Assembly: GCA_964534845.1 (NCBI GenBank)
Contig: CAZHPV010000010.1
Location: 1 to 62,109, forward strand
Length of the DNA stretch: 62,109 nucleotides
DNA from: CALCKU01 sp964534845
GTDB taxonomy: Bacteria; Pseudomonadota; Alphaproteobacteria; Caulobacterales; Maricaulaceae
Direction: 5' to 3'
Shown here: positions 53,643 through 62,109 of the stretch, one piece after another
Layout of the letters: each line of letters opens with the position of its first letter
Numbering within the stretch: position 1 is the first letter of the stretch
The notes under the pieces: generated by a model
Seen by the model: the letters and a program-made list of their open reading frames with translations, nothing else
Databases searched by the model: none
Told to the model about the DNA's origin: nothing
Made by a program: the position numbers and the translations under genes

Positions 53643-54281
53643 TTATGCGGCGGCGGTTTCCTCACCATTATCATTTTCACTATTATCAGCTTTGGCGTCG
53701 GCGTCTTTAGCGGCCTTGGCAGCTTGGCGTGTGCGGGCTGCACTTAATGTTTTCAAGATATCCTCAAGGCCCGCATTATAGTCATAACTATGAATAGCTG
53801 AGACCTCACGAACCATACGGTCCAAGGCGCTCTCATATAGTTGTCGCTCTGAATAGGACTGCTCGGGTTGCGCTTCGGTTCTATGGAGATCACGTACAAC
53901 TTCAGCGACCAAAATAAGATCGCCGGAATTGATTTTAGCTTCATATTCCTGAGCGCGACGGCTCCACATTGTTCGTTTTATGCGCGCCCGGCCATTAAGG
54001 GTTGTGAACGCATCTTTCAATACGAGATCATTTGACAAAGCCCGCATTCCAGATGTGGCCGCCTTGGCGGTCGGGACCCGTAGGGTCATTTTATCTTGCT
54101 CAAAAGACACGACATAGACCTCGATATCAAATCCTGCGATGGTTTCACGCTCAATGCCGGTGACTTTCCCAACACCATGGGCTGGATAAACAATAAATTG
54201 CCCGGCTTTAAAGGAGACTTTTTTGTTTATTTTCTTCTTGGATCCCTTGCCCGTAATGATGGCTTTTTTTGGAGTGGTCAT
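53643..54281 (-). CDS. CarD-family transcription factor
   Basis: A 212-residue CarD/CdnL-type protein. The RNA-polymerase-binding N-terminal domain reads FKAGQFIVYPAHGVGKVTGIE with YVVSFEQDKMTLRVP; the helical C-terminal DNA-binding part includes RRAQEYEAKINSGDLILVAEVVRDL and SYSERQLYESALDRMV. A lysine-rich start and an acidic disordered tail flank these. CarD stabilises open complexes at promoters. It lies after fdxA, an order common in alphaproteobacteria, and is followed by a terminator. Confidence 0.93.
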   Translation of the reverse strand: MTTPKKAIITGKGSKKKINKKVSFKAGQFIVYPAHGVGKVTGIERETIAGFDIEVYVVSFEQDKMTLRVPTAKAATSGMRALSNDLVLKDAFTTLNGRARIKRTMWSRRAQEYEAKINSGDLILVAEVVRDLHRTEAQPEQSYSERQLYESALDRMVREVSAIHSYDYNAGLEDILKTLSAARTRQAAKAAKDADAKADNSENDNGEETAAA

Positions 54282-54432
54282 ATATTGATTACCTTGTTTT
54301 TTATGAGAAATATTTTACAAAAATATGTGGATCTCACCCTTTTTTCATTAAATAACGGCGCCAGAGTTTGTTTTTCTCCGCGCCGTGCTTTCAAACACTA
54401 TAACACAAAAATCATCTAAAATCCAGTCTTGC

Positions 54433-54448
54433 CCTTTTTTAAAAAAGG
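54433..54448. repeat. Perfect 16-base palindrome between fdxA and carD
   Basis: CCTTTTTTAAAAAAGG. It lies in the 243-base fdxA-carD gap, which also must hold the carD promoter. It does not have the loop and U-run of a normal terminator; use unknown. Confidence 0.5.
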
Positions 54449-54524
54449 AGGCTCTGATTTCCCAATAAGTATGACAATATCGCGCTGCGTAATGTCCAAA
54501 ACGGTGTGTTGGTTTTTAACGCTA

Positions 54525-54869
54525 TCAACCGTCGCCCTGTCCGGGTTTTTCGCTGAAATATTTTTCAAACTTCCCGGTCTCGGATTCGAATTTTTCGCGG
54601 TCATCCGGCGGGGTGCCTTTGATTGTGATAACAGGCCATAGCTCGGCATATTTACTGTTTATCGCCAACCATTTCCCGTCCGGATCATCTTCAGTGTCCG
54701 GTACAATTGCGTCCACCGGGCATTCCGGTTCACATACACCGCAATCAATACATTCATCAGGATGTATCACCAGCATGTTCTCACCTTCGTAAAAGCAATC
54801 AACAGGGCAGACTTCAACGCAATCCATAAATTTGCATTTAATACATTCATCTTTGACAATATAAGTCAT
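54525..54869 (-). CDS. fdxA: 7Fe/8Fe ferredoxin
   Basis: A 114-residue ferredoxin. The first cluster set is CIKCKFMDCVEVCPVDCF and the second CIDCGVCEPECPVDAI, fitting a [3Fe-4S]/[4Fe-4S] protein of the FdxA (seven-iron) type, with a C-terminal acidic extension. It transfers electrons in the cytosol; partners are unknown. It is 47 bases after the S4 protein gene and probably in the same transcript as the helicase. Confidence 0.95.
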   Translation of the reverse strand: MTYIVKDECIKCKFMDCVEVCPVDCFYEGENMLVIHPDECIDCGVCEPECPVDAIVPDTEDDPDGKWLAINSKYAELWPVITIKGTPPDDREKFESETGKFEKYFSEKPGQGDG

Positions 54870-54916
54870 TACTCGTCCTTAGTTTGGATGCGATTTGCGA
54901 TTTTGTTTTTAAAATG

Positions 54917-55252
54917 TCAACTGCTGAGCGCTGTAATTTTTTCAATAGCTGCAATTTTTTTATAAAGGGTTTGGGCTTCATTGGCGGGTCCGCGCCTATT
55001 ACCTATCCCTAAAACCTCTACATTTATAAGGCGAGTGCCCCGCATAAAGGTGAGGACGTCTCCGGGGCAGACATGAATATGGGGTTTTTTAACGCGGTGG
55101 GTTTGTCCATTTCGGGTTAGCCTGATCTTGCCTTTCATTGCAAATTGCTGGGCGAGACTTCGTGTTTTGAGCAGCCGCGTTCTAAACAGCCATATATCTA
55201 GCCTTTGGGAAATAGTCGCGTCAGGATTTTGGGTAGATCGGGTTTGTGTCAT
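54917..55252 (-). CDS. S4-domain RNA-binding protein (Hsp15-like)
   Basis: A 111-residue protein with an S4 fold: QRLDIWLFRTRLLKTRSLAQQFAMKGKIRLTRNG (outline RLDIWLFRTRLLKTR), then HVCPGDVLTF and INVEVLGIG. This matches Hsp15-type proteins that bind stalled 50S-nascent-chain complexes. It starts 12 bases after the helicase stop and precedes fdxA, a block widely kept in alphaproteobacteria. Confidence 0.88.
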   Translation of the reverse strand: MTQTRSTQNPDATISQRLDIWLFRTRLLKTRSLAQQFAMKGKIRLTRNGQTHRVKKPHIHVCPGDVLTFMRGTRLINVEVLGIGNRRGPANEAQTLYKKIAAIEKITALSS

Positions 55253-55264
55253 TACCGAGCAGGC

Positions 55265-58210
55265 CTAATCGCCGCCTTTTGGGGTTTTAAGCGCTGCCAA
55301 AGCGGCAAAGGGAGAGTCTTCCATTCGCCGTTCCTCCTTGGCCTTGTGATGGCGGGACGCTGGAGGGGTGCGGCCTTGTTTTGAGGTTTTTTTGGACTTT
55401 CGGTATGCATTGGATTTACCGTGTGCCCGATTACCCTGACCGCGTGACTGTTGTCTTCGCGATGGCATGAACCAGAACTCATTGTTTTCGACAATTTCAC
55501 TTGTTCCGTCTTCATGGACGATTTTCTTACTATAGACATTCAACGTGCGCGTTTTTTTGGATTTGGTTTTACCAGAATGCGGGTCTGTTTGAGTTGGAGC
55601 GGTTTGTTGCGCTCCGTCAGTTGCGGTGTTGTCTTCGGCCGGCGTTTCTGGCGGCGTAGACTCCCGTACTATAGTGTCGGGCGTTGTTTCAGCCGTCGGC
55701 GCGGAGTCTGCCGCTTGACTGTCAGTTTCAACCGGTTCGGCGTCATCCGTTGGGCTTTTGTCTTCGGGCTTTGTTATTGTTTCGGCCTGATAGCCCAAAG
55801 CTTGCAAGACGCCTCTGGTTTCCTCATAGGTCGCCCCTAAAATGGCCAGCATTTCCTGCATAAGCTGAAAACGACGCGGCCCTTTTCTTGCACTGGCGGG
55901 GGGGGCGGTCATTTGGTTTTGGGCCTGACGGATAAGCTGGCTAAGCCGGTTCAAGATATCAAATCTTATAATGCGGGGACCGCAGGCCTTATAGCCTGCG
56001 ACGGCGATTGATTGCGGATCAAATAAATCACTTTGCAAATCCCCGGAATTGGCAATTGAGGTTACACCTGCAAAGGGAATAAAAGGCTTTTTGTTTCCGC
56101 CCGCCCCGTATGCCAGAAGTAGGCTTAAAAGATGAGAGGCTTTGGGTTTAATCATTTCAGGCATGTAAATATTATATTGCCCAAATACGACCCCGATTTC
56201 GCGTAGGGGTTTGCGCGAGTCTTGTTCTAATGATTTTATTGTCTGGTGATGGTCAGTTCGTTCAATCGACCCATTGGCTTGCAAGAGTGTATAAGCCAGT
56301 CCGCGAGCAGGGCCGGGCTGGTTTTCGTCTTCTTGAAATGTCTTAAGAACATTTAGAGGTTCCAGCTTTTTGGCGACCTCGCTGAGTAAGAAATTTCGCA
56401 TACGATCTACGGCGAGGTTTCGAAGATTAGCATTACCCATTTCCGCCCCTATAAGCTCGGCATCAGGTGAAAAGACTGAGCCAGTGGGGGCTATGCGGCC
56501 AATGGTTTGCCCGCCCCACAGAATTTCTCCTTTATCAGAGAGGGTGAATATATCATGGCTGCCCCCGCATAGACTTGTCAGGCGGCGGTCGATTACAGGT
56601 GTAACGGCTTTTACTGCGGCGGCTTGTAGGGCTTTGGCTTCGAGTTCTGAGGCACTCTCGTCGATTTTGAAGCTTAGGCCTTCAAGCTGACCGATTTTTT
56701 GGTCGTCAACCCAAACCTCTCCATTATCTTTAACCGTAGTGACCATCGACATTCCTTTTGTCATACCTTTGAGAAGCGCATGTGTGCGGCGGTCCACAAA
56801 GCGCTCTATAAGCTTATCATGTAGCGCATCAGATAGCCTGTCTTCAACCGCCCTTGTACGTTTTATCCAATATGTTGGATCAGAACTCCATCTAGTTTTA
56901 TTTGCGCAATATGTCCATGTACGAATTTGCGCCAATCTGGTGGACAATATATCCACCCCGCCTTCGATCTGGTCAAGGCGCGTGACTTGTTTTTCCAAAT
57001 AATCACGGGGCAATTGTCCGTCATGTTTTTGCAAGAGGCGGTAGATATCTTGTAAAAGCTTGACATGCGTGTCGATTGTTAACTGTCTAAAATCGGGTAT
57101 TTGGCATATATCCCATAAATTTTTTACATCTGCCGGACTGGCCACTGTCTCAACAAGCGCGTTAATCGCACTCAGGCGTTCAAAGGCTTGTTCGTCTATG
57201 GCCCCCTTTACCCGCCTTAAGCGCTTATGGGGGCGGGGCTGATGTAGGCTTTCTTTCAAGGTTTCTAATGTCGAAAAATCCAGATCGGAATTGCGCCATT
57301 CAACCTGATAGACAGGCTCAAAATCATGGTTTTCCATACGGCCGATCAGCTCAGGGTCAAGGGCTTGACAATCCCCTGTTGTGCCAAATGTCCCATTATT
57401 ACGAAAACGGCCTGCGCGTCCGGCAATTTGCGCGGCCTCCATCGGGGTGAGCCGCCGGCGTTTGCGCCCGTCAAATTTATGCAGACCGGCAAAGGCAACA
57501 TGGTCCGTGTCTAGATTAAGCCCCATGCCTACCGCATCGGTTGCGACAAGGAAATCGACATCCCCGCTTTGAAAGAGCTCAGCCTGCGCATTTCGTGTTC
57601 GCGGGGACAGCCCGCCCATAACGACGGCCGCCCCGCCGCGAAAGCGCCGGATAAGCTCGGCAATGGCGTAAACCTCGCTGGCAGAAAACGCTACAATAAC
57701 GCTACGTTTTGGCAGGCGCGTAATTTTATGGGCTCCGCTATAACTGAGCGTCGAAAAGCGTTCGCGGTACTCAAAGCGTATATCCGGAATAAGGTCCTTA
57801 AGCACGGGTCGGATCGTTGCCGCGCCCAGTAATAGAGTTTCTTCCGTTCCGCGGTAACGCATGACACGATCGGTAAAAACATGTCCGCGTTCATGATTAT
57901 CCATAATCTGCACTTCATCAATAGCGACAAAGGCGAATGTCCGATCATCCGGCATAGCTTCAACTGTGCACACAAAATAACGGGCATGTGGAGGAATGAT
58001 TTTTTCTTCCCCCGTGACGAGCGCACATTGGGCTGCCCCTTTTATAGCGCAAATCTTGTCATAGACTTCGCGGGCCAGAAGCCTCAGCGGCAATCCGATA
58101 ACTCCGGAAGCCCGACCCAGCATACGTTCAATCGCATAATGGGTTTTACCCGTATTTGTCGGGCCTAAAATAGCGGTTATTGTTGCAGGATTAAGAGGGG
58201 GTTGGGCCAT
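55265..58210 (-). CDS. Suv3-like SF2 RNA/DNA helicase
   Basis: A 981-residue helicase. Walker A is GPTNTGKT (16-23), the DEVQ box is near residue 117, then LLGAATIRP, VMGGLSPRTRNAQAELF and the motif VI region QIAGRAGRFRNNG. The layout, with a SUV3-type C-terminal helical domain, resembles mitochondrial SUV3 helicases, whose alphaproteobacterial relatives are well known. The last 200 residues are low-complexity (Thr/Glu/Pro-rich, then basic RRQQSRGQG), probably disordered and RNA-binding. It starts three bases after the serine-hydrolase gene. Confidence 0.92.
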   Translation of the reverse strand: MAQPPLNPATITAILGPTNTGKTHYAIERMLGRASGVIGLPLRLLAREVYDKICAIKGAAQCALVTGEEKIIPPHARYFVCTVEAMPDDRTFAFVAIDEVQIMDNHERGHVFTDRVMRYRGTEETLLLGAATIRPVLKDLIPDIRFEYRERFSTLSYSGAHKITRLPKRSVIVAFSASEVYAIAELIRRFRGGAAVVMGGLSPRTRNAQAELFQSGDVDFLVATDAVGMGLNLDTDHVAFAGLHKFDGRKRRRLTPMEAAQIAGRAGRFRNNGTFGTTGDCQALDPELIGRMENHDFEPVYQVEWRNSDLDFSTLETLKESLHQPRPHKRLRRVKGAIDEQAFERLSAINALVETVASPADVKNLWDICQIPDFRQLTIDTHVKLLQDIYRLLQKHDGQLPRDYLEKQVTRLDQIEGGVDILSTRLAQIRTWTYCANKTRWSSDPTYWIKRTRAVEDRLSDALHDKLIERFVDRRTHALLKGMTKGMSMVTTVKDNGEVWVDDQKIGQLEGLSFKIDESASELEAKALQAAAVKAVTPVIDRRLTSLCGGSHDIFTLSDKGEILWGGQTIGRIAPTGSVFSPDAELIGAEMGNANLRNLAVDRMRNFLLSEVAKKLEPLNVLKTFQEDENQPGPARGLAYTLLQANGSIERTDHHQTIKSLEQDSRKPLREIGVVFGQYNIYMPEMIKPKASHLLSLLLAYGAGGNKKPFIPFAGVTSIANSGDLQSDLFDPQSIAVAGYKACGPRIIRFDILNRLSQLIRQAQNQMTAPPASARKGPRRFQLMQEMLAILGATYEETRGVLQALGYQAETITKPEDKSPTDDAEPVETDSQAADSAPTAETTPDTIVRESTPPETPAEDNTATDGAQQTAPTQTDPHSGKTKSKKTRTLNVYSKKIVHEDGTSEIVENNEFWFMPSRRQQSRGQGNRAHGKSNAYRKSKKTSKQGRTPPASRHHKAKEERRMEDSPFAALAALKTPKGGD

Positions 58211-58213
58211 AAA

Positions 58214-59350
58214 TTAGAGGGCAGCGTAAAGGGCGTTTATCAAGCCAACAGGCCGCTTATCTCCCATCAAGCTATTATCTTGGCGGGACATAACATAGGC
58301 ACCGCTTATGCCTGTATCCGGGTCAGCAAAAACACAAGAGCCACCCCAGCCGCTATGTCCGAGCGCTTCGGGATTAGGGCCGTAAATAAAATTGGGCGCA
58401 TTTTGCATAAGTCCGGCGCAAAAATTGATATCAAAGGGCAAGACTTGGTCCGGACCGGAAATGCGAGGACGGCGAATTTCAGCGAGTGTGTCTTGAGCCA
58501 AAAATTGTTCCCCGTTGATTTTGCCGTCGATAAGGATGGCCATGAGGCGGGATAGACTTTCGGCATTTGCATGGCAATTGGAGCCGGCAAATTCGGCTTC
58601 GCGCCAAATGGCTAAGTTATTTCGTGCCGGCGCTGCGCCTTTTGTTAGAAAGGCGGCGCTAGTGGCCGCATTGTGATCCCCCAGATCGGCTAAGCGCCTC
58701 GGCTTCATCATATCGGCACAGCGTTCATGCTCAGAAGCCGGTAAACCTATCCAGATATCAAGATTATGCGGTTGGGCGAAATCCTGACGCAGTATGGCAC
58801 CCAGAGAGCGTCCATGTGTGTCGGAGCGGCGGGCGATTTCACCTGCAAGAAAACCATAGGTTTGCGGCGAATAGCCAGAGGCGGATTTGGGCTCAAAAAT
58901 GGGGGACTGGGCGGCAAGGGTTTGGGCGGTCTTTTCCCAGTCATACCAATCCATCGCCGTCCAATCCGGCTCGGTTATGCCGCTCAATCCGGACTGGTGG
59001 GACATAAGTTCGGCAATAGATAAGGTCTCTTTACCGTGAGTGCCAAATTCAGGCCAGACGCTTGCTACATGTTGATTATAGCCGATCCGGTCTTGGTCGA
59101 CCAAATGCGCAATTATAATAGCGGCTACGGCTTTACCGGCGGAGAAAATGGAAAACAGGGTTTCATGTGTGACAGGGTGTTTTTGCGCTCGGTCTGTCCA
59201 GCCGCCTTTTAAATCGACTAATATTTCACCCTTTTGCATGGCGAAAAATTGCGCACCCAATTCCAAATCGTTTTCAAAATTATTTTTAAAAAGATCAATG
59301 AGAGACCCAAATCGTGGCACAGCCTTTATGTCAAACGGTATAGAGGTCAT
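58214..59350 (-). CDS. Serine hydrolase of the beta-lactamase/EstB family
   Basis: A 378-residue class C-like serine hydrolase. The SxxK motif is SAGK (Ser70, Lys73) in FSIFSAGKAVA, the Tyr motif YSPQTYG near 160, and the third motif GHSGWGG near 333. These fit EstB-like esterases rather than true beta-lactamases. No signal peptide is visible, so it is likely cytosolic. Its start overlaps pdxY's stop (ATGA) and it ends three bases before the helicase gene, so all three are likely one transcript. Confidence 0.88.
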   Translation of the reverse strand: MTSIPFDIKAVPRFGSLIDLFKNNFENDLELGAQFFAMQKGEILVDLKGGWTDRAQKHPVTHETLFSIFSAGKAVAAIIIAHLVDQDRIGYNQHVASVWPEFGTHGKETLSIAELMSHQSGLSGITEPDWTAMDWYDWEKTAQTLAAQSPIFEPKSASGYSPQTYGFLAGEIARRSDTHGRSLGAILRQDFAQPHNLDIWIGLPASEHERCADMMKPRRLADLGDHNAATSAAFLTKGAAPARNNLAIWREAEFAGSNCHANAESLSRLMAILIDGKINGEQFLAQDTLAEIRRPRISGPDQVLPFDINFCAGLMQNAPNFIYGPNPEALGHSGWGGSCVFADPDTGISGAYVMSRQDNSLMGDKRPVGLINALYAAL

Positions 59351-60204
59351 TTGGGCAGGTTAAACCCCTTAAACACTTTAAGGGCCGGGGCGTTAATCAG
59401 AGCGTCCTGATGGGTAATGAGTGGGAGTTCTGCAATATTATTTTTTTGGGTCATGGATAAAATATCAAAAACTGTGGCGACACTACGGGACAGACTGTTT
59501 TGGGCGGTCTTGCCATTTAAGATATGGGCTAGAAATAGTCCCGCTATCATATCGCCGCCGCCATTGGGTACTTTTTCAAATTTTTCATGCTTAACCCAGA
59601 CATTTTGCGGATGGGCTCGCCTGTCGGTTAACATGGCCCCAATCTGCTCGCCCTTTATACTGTCCATGATCGGAAGTGAGGTTATAATATTAGGGCAGGG
59701 CAATTTTTCTAATGCTGCTTTGCCGATAGCGTCCAGCGTATTGACGCTCTCACCTGTTAAAAACTGCATTTCCCATAAATTCGGTGTGATAAAGTCAGCG
59801 AGAGGTAAAAGGTGGTGTTTCAAATGTTGGGCAATGTCCTGACTAATATAGAATTTTCCGTGATCGCCCATAACGGGGTCCACCAAGACTGTCAGCTCCG
59901 GATTTTGCTGGCGCAAGCCTTTAATAAGGCTGCAGGCCAGATCAATATGATCTATATGCCCCATATAGCCGGTCAGAACGGCGTCAAAAGCTATATTTTG
60001 GGCCAGAACACCTTGGCTCATATCCTCTAACAGGGCGGGCGGGGTGATTTCGCCGCCCGGTTGCCCCCATCCCGGATGTCGCCCAAAGAGGGTTGTGGGT
60101 AAGATGACGCTCTCTATGCCCAAACGTCTGAGACAAAAAGCACTTGTTGTCGCCCCCACAAGTGAGGCAGATACGAAAGATGATATGATGAGAGCCGTTT
60201 TCAT
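59347..60204 (-). CDS. pdxY: Pyridoxal kinase
   Basis: A 285-residue ribokinase-fold enzyme that phosphorylates pyridoxal in vitamin B6 salvage. Seen: SFVSASLVGATTSAFCLRRLG at the start, GHPGWGQ-like RHPGWGQPGGE, VLVDPVMGDHGKFY, ITPNLWEMQFLTG, and the catalytic-Asp loop PNGGGDMIAGLFLA. That loop's first residues (NGGGD rather than the commoner GTGD) are a small variation. It heads a minus-strand run and is divergent from the arsC-like gene with 48 bases between. Confidence 0.9.
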   Translation of the reverse strand: MKTALIISSFVSASLVGATTSAFCLRRLGIESVILPTTLFGRHPGWGQPGGEITPPALLEDMSQGVLAQNIAFDAVLTGYMGHIDHIDLACSLIKGLRQQNPELTVLVDPVMGDHGKFYISQDIAQHLKHHLLPLADFITPNLWEMQFLTGESVNTLDAIGKAALEKLPCPNIITSLPIMDSIKGEQIGAMLTDRRAHPQNVWVKHEKFEKVPNGGGDMIAGLFLAHILNGKTAQNSLSRSVATVFDILSMTQKNNIAELPLITHQDALINAPALKVFKGFNLPK

Positions 60205-60252
60205 TTTATATGGGTTGACTATAAGACGACTAAAAAATCAACAGGAGCTTTT

Positions 60253-60606
60253 ATGTCTTTGACAATTTATCACAATCCACGCTGCTCGAAATCACGTCAG
60301 ACGCTAGAACTCATTCGTCAAGCCGGTCATGAGCCTGATATTCGGCTATATTTGGAAAATAAACTCAGTGCAAAGGAAATTGATTCGCTTTTATCCAAAC
60401 TTGCCTTTTCCAGCGCAAGGGAGCTGATGCGGCGCGGAGAGGCTATTTATAAGGAATTGGGCCTTAAAACGGTATCTGACGAAGCCATTTTAAAGCAAGC
60501 CATGGTGGATAATCCTAAACTTATCGAGCGTCCCATAGTGGTAAATGGGCTTAAAGCCTGCCTTGGTCGCCCGCCTGAAAATGTAATTTCTCTATTAAAT
60601 AGCTAA
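60253..60606 (+). CDS. ArsC/Spx-family thioredoxin-fold reductase
   Basis: A 117-residue protein of the glutaredoxin-dependent ArsC family. The active Cys11 is in NPRCSKSRQTL, with the later IERPIVVNGLKACLGRPP typical of the family. Members reduce arsenate, but the shorter YfgD-like branch has no proven arsenate activity, and no ars genes lie near, so an alternative thiol role is open. CAGGAGC precedes the ATG. Confidence 0.88.
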   Translation: MSLTIYHNPRCSKSRQTLELIRQAGHEPDIRLYLENKLSAKEIDSLLSKLAFSSARELMRRGEAIYKELGLKTVSDEAILKQAMVDNPKLIERPIVVNGLKACLGRPPENVISLLNS

Positions 60607-60706
60607 AAAAGCGTTCTTATAAACACCTTGTTAAGCAAAACAGGGCATCAATTCGTTAACCATAGTGGCTCCTGCCTGTCTGGCGTGGTGTTTTTGGAGA
60701 GATGGA

Positions 60707-62065
60707 ATGCGAATTGGATGTCTTGTTTTTTCTGTATCGGCGATTGCCTTGTCAGGGTGTTCTTGGCTGGGTGACAGCATCAGAAGTCGAACAAATGTTT
60801 TAAATACACAGGTAAATCAGAACGGACAGTTTTTAGGACAGAATCGTTTTGGAGGCGGAAACGGCGCATTTAGTCAAAATCCATGCCAAATTTTTTCTCC
60901 AAATCAGCCAGTGCCTAGAGGCTGTAATCCGGCAGATGTTACATTGGCTACGAATGGCACAAGTTTTCCTCAATCACCTGACTTTTCAGGCGGACAATAT
61001 ATTAGTGGCGGTTACGGAACCCATGCTGCGCAAGCCGGACAGCAAGCCGGTCTTTATCAACCGAAAAAACGGCTGCGTAAGCCGCGCTGGCGGGGAAATC
61101 TCGCTTTAGGGCTTGATAAGAGTATTAGCGGCGATTTTATTGATGATGCCGTTTTCCCGGTTTCCGGCTTGGTCAATTATGATCCCCTGAATTTTGTAGA
61201 AAGCTTTTCATCAGGCTCGCAAGCTTCGGGTCAGATCACGTCGATAGATTATTTTTCTGTTATTGAAAATGTAAATACGCCCAATATTTCTTTTGAAGAC
61301 GTCCATAGTGCCCCCTTAACGCTTACGGGCGGTGTTGAATATATAGCCACACCGCGTACCACACTCTTTGCGAATGGGGGCTATACATATGCAGATGGCG
61401 AACGGCGCGAAGCGGTTATAATTGATGCTGAATTGCAGCGTTTAACCACTGTAGAGAATTTTATACCTGAAATAGGCCCGGAATCAGTGACGGTCATACC
61501 AAGTGGTGACCCGGCTATCCCGGATCAAACGGTTGTAACGCCTGGCATGCCAACGGGTAATTTTCTTCCAAATGGTGCGCCGTCTGTAAATTTGTCGACA
61601 ATACCCAATGTAAATGTCGCGAATTTCATCTATGATTTTGAGGAGTTAAAGCGGGTAAATCTTGAAGCTGGCGTACGTCATTACTTTAATCCGATCCTAA
61701 AAGGCCAGACACAAACATCTATCACGCCTTTTGTCGCGGCGTCGGGCGGGGCTAACTATTATAATGACCAAAGCCTTACCATCACGCAAAACCAGCTTTT
61801 TCAGGAGCAGGCGTTTGAATCGCAGCTAACCGATACACAATTTTTCGATGTAGCTGCGCCCCCAATCATTGTCGATGTTTATGATAGCCAGTGGGTTCCG
61901 GCTGGTGCCGTCACTGCGGGTATAGAATGGCAAATGACCCCCAAGACAGCTTTGGCGTTTGAATCAGGCGTAAGATTTGAAGGCGCACGGGATTTCTCTA
62001 ATGGAGAGAGCGGCGATAGTAATATCTCAATACCGTTCACAATCAGAGGAAGTTACAACTTTTAG
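60707..62065 (+). CDS. Outer-membrane beta-barrel lipoprotein
   Basis: A 452-residue protein with a lipoprotein signal (IALSGC, Cys near 18). The first 100 residues are Gln/Asn/Gly-rich. From about residue 125 alternating strands follow (WRGNLALGLDKSISGDF, PLTLTGGVEYIATPRTTLFANGGYTY, NLEAGVRHYF, AGIEWQMTPKTALAFESGVRFEGARDF), and the protein ends in FTIRGSYNF, the C-terminal aromatic signal of outer-membrane barrels. A ribosome site GGAGAGATGG precedes ATG 60707; an earlier frame start at 60665 lacks one. Family not recognised; cargo or role unknown. Confidence 0.75.
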   Translation: MRIGCLVFSVSAIALSGCSWLGDSIRSRTNVLNTQVNQNGQFLGQNRFGGGNGAFSQNPCQIFSPNQPVPRGCNPADVTLATNGTSFPQSPDFSGGQYISGGYGTHAAQAGQQAGLYQPKKRLRKPRWRGNLALGLDKSISGDFIDDAVFPVSGLVNYDPLNFVESFSSGSQASGQITSIDYFSVIENVNTPNISFEDVHSAPLTLTGGVEYIATPRTTLFANGGYTYADGERREAVIIDAELQRLTTVENFIPEIGPESVTVIPSGDPAIPDQTVVTPGMPTGNFLPNGAPSVNLSTIPNVNVANFIYDFEELKRVNLEAGVRHYFNPILKGQTQTSITPFVAASGGANYYNDQSLTITQNQLFQEQAFESQLTDTQFFDVAAPPIIVDVYDSQWVPAGAVTAGIEWQMTPKTALAFESGVRFEGARDFSNGESGDSNISIPFTIRGSYNF

Positions 62066-62109
62066 GTAAATAAAGGTAATAATTAAGGTTTTGTTTTCCA
62101 TTTAACAAC

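Noticed and set aside
54590..54600. TTCGAAT-type T-loop sequence suggesting a tRNA
   Set aside because: It falls within fdxA and no acceptor or anticodon stem can be built around it. No tRNA was found elsewhere in the window.
54416..54649. Frames on both strands across the fdxA end
   Set aside because: They overlap fdxA out of frame and have no ribosome site or family features.
1..62109. CRISPR array, insertion sequence, prophage or toxin-antitoxin system
   Set aside because: I saw no regular direct repeats with spacers, no transposase or integrase motifs and no phage structural genes on either strand.

Overview
The window looks like the chromosome of a free-living, probably aquatic alphaproteobacterium. 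The inference rests on content: a class I lysyl-tRNA synthetase, a Suv3-like helicase / S4 protein / FdxA / CarD block, LysR/TrxB pairing, TonB-type transport, leucine catabolism by the Liu route, a vanadium-haloperoxidase-like protein and many lipoproteins. G+C is moderate (near 50% by eye). The order cannot be fixed from sequence alone; a Caulobacterales/Maricaulales-like (Hyphomonadaceae-type) host is a guess. I see no tRNA, rRNA, CRISPR array, insertion sequence or prophage. Genes are dense and no gene-free gap exceeds 300 bases.

Layout. 1-7.0 kb: the 5' part of a TonB-like gene running off the left edge (minus), a DMT exporter, an aminotransferase, a hybrid histidine kinase, and a trxB-LysR pair. 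7.1-18.5 kb: one minus-strand run ilvD-ilvC-ilvI-(70-aa membrane protein)-short ACT subunit-leuA-leuC-leuD-leuB-ilvA, which holds all of Ile/Val/Leu synthesis except the final transaminase. It is preceded by a 51-codon frame with 13 Val/Leu/Ile codons in a stretch of 14, followed by mutually exclusive hairpins and a U-run: a classic transcription attenuator in form. 18.6-20.9 kb: metX-metB behind a SAM-I (S-box) type riboswitch. 22.1-23.8 kb: a fused aspartokinase-like/homoserine dehydrogenase lacking ACT domains, followed by a photolyase. The region therefore gathers aspartate-family, methionine and branched-chain synthesis, with two different RNA control devices.

25-29 kb: lipoprotein MsrA, MurI, a YqaA-type membrane protein and an SDR. 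28.4-35 kb: a TetR regulator and a PD-(D/E)XK-like protein divergent from liuB-liuD-liuA-MaoC (leucine/isovalerate catabolism), with an 11-bp-arm palindrome over the shared promoter. The middle third of liuD is clearly AT-richer than its flanks. 35-42 kb: YceI and LCAT-like lipoproteins, N-formylglutamate amidohydrolase, a second MsrA, an SH3 protein, cupin, TerC and a haloperoxidase-like protein. 42-51 kb: lysS, an S24/XRE regulator with a possible operator, two ammonium transporters with no PII gene beside them, DUF952, pyrD and a nuclease-like protein. 51-62 kb: an S41 protease lipoprotein, CarD, FdxA, S4 protein, helicase, a serine hydrolase, a pyridoxal kinase, an ArsC-like protein and an outer-membrane barrel lipoprotein.

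Several start codons were moved from the longest open frame to one supported by a Shine-Dalgarno sequence, a stop-start overlap or family length (metX, metB, ilvC, ilvD, ALS small subunit, lysS, photolyase, both amtB, S24 regulator, SH3 protein, YceI). All family names come from reading motifs by eye; no database search was run.
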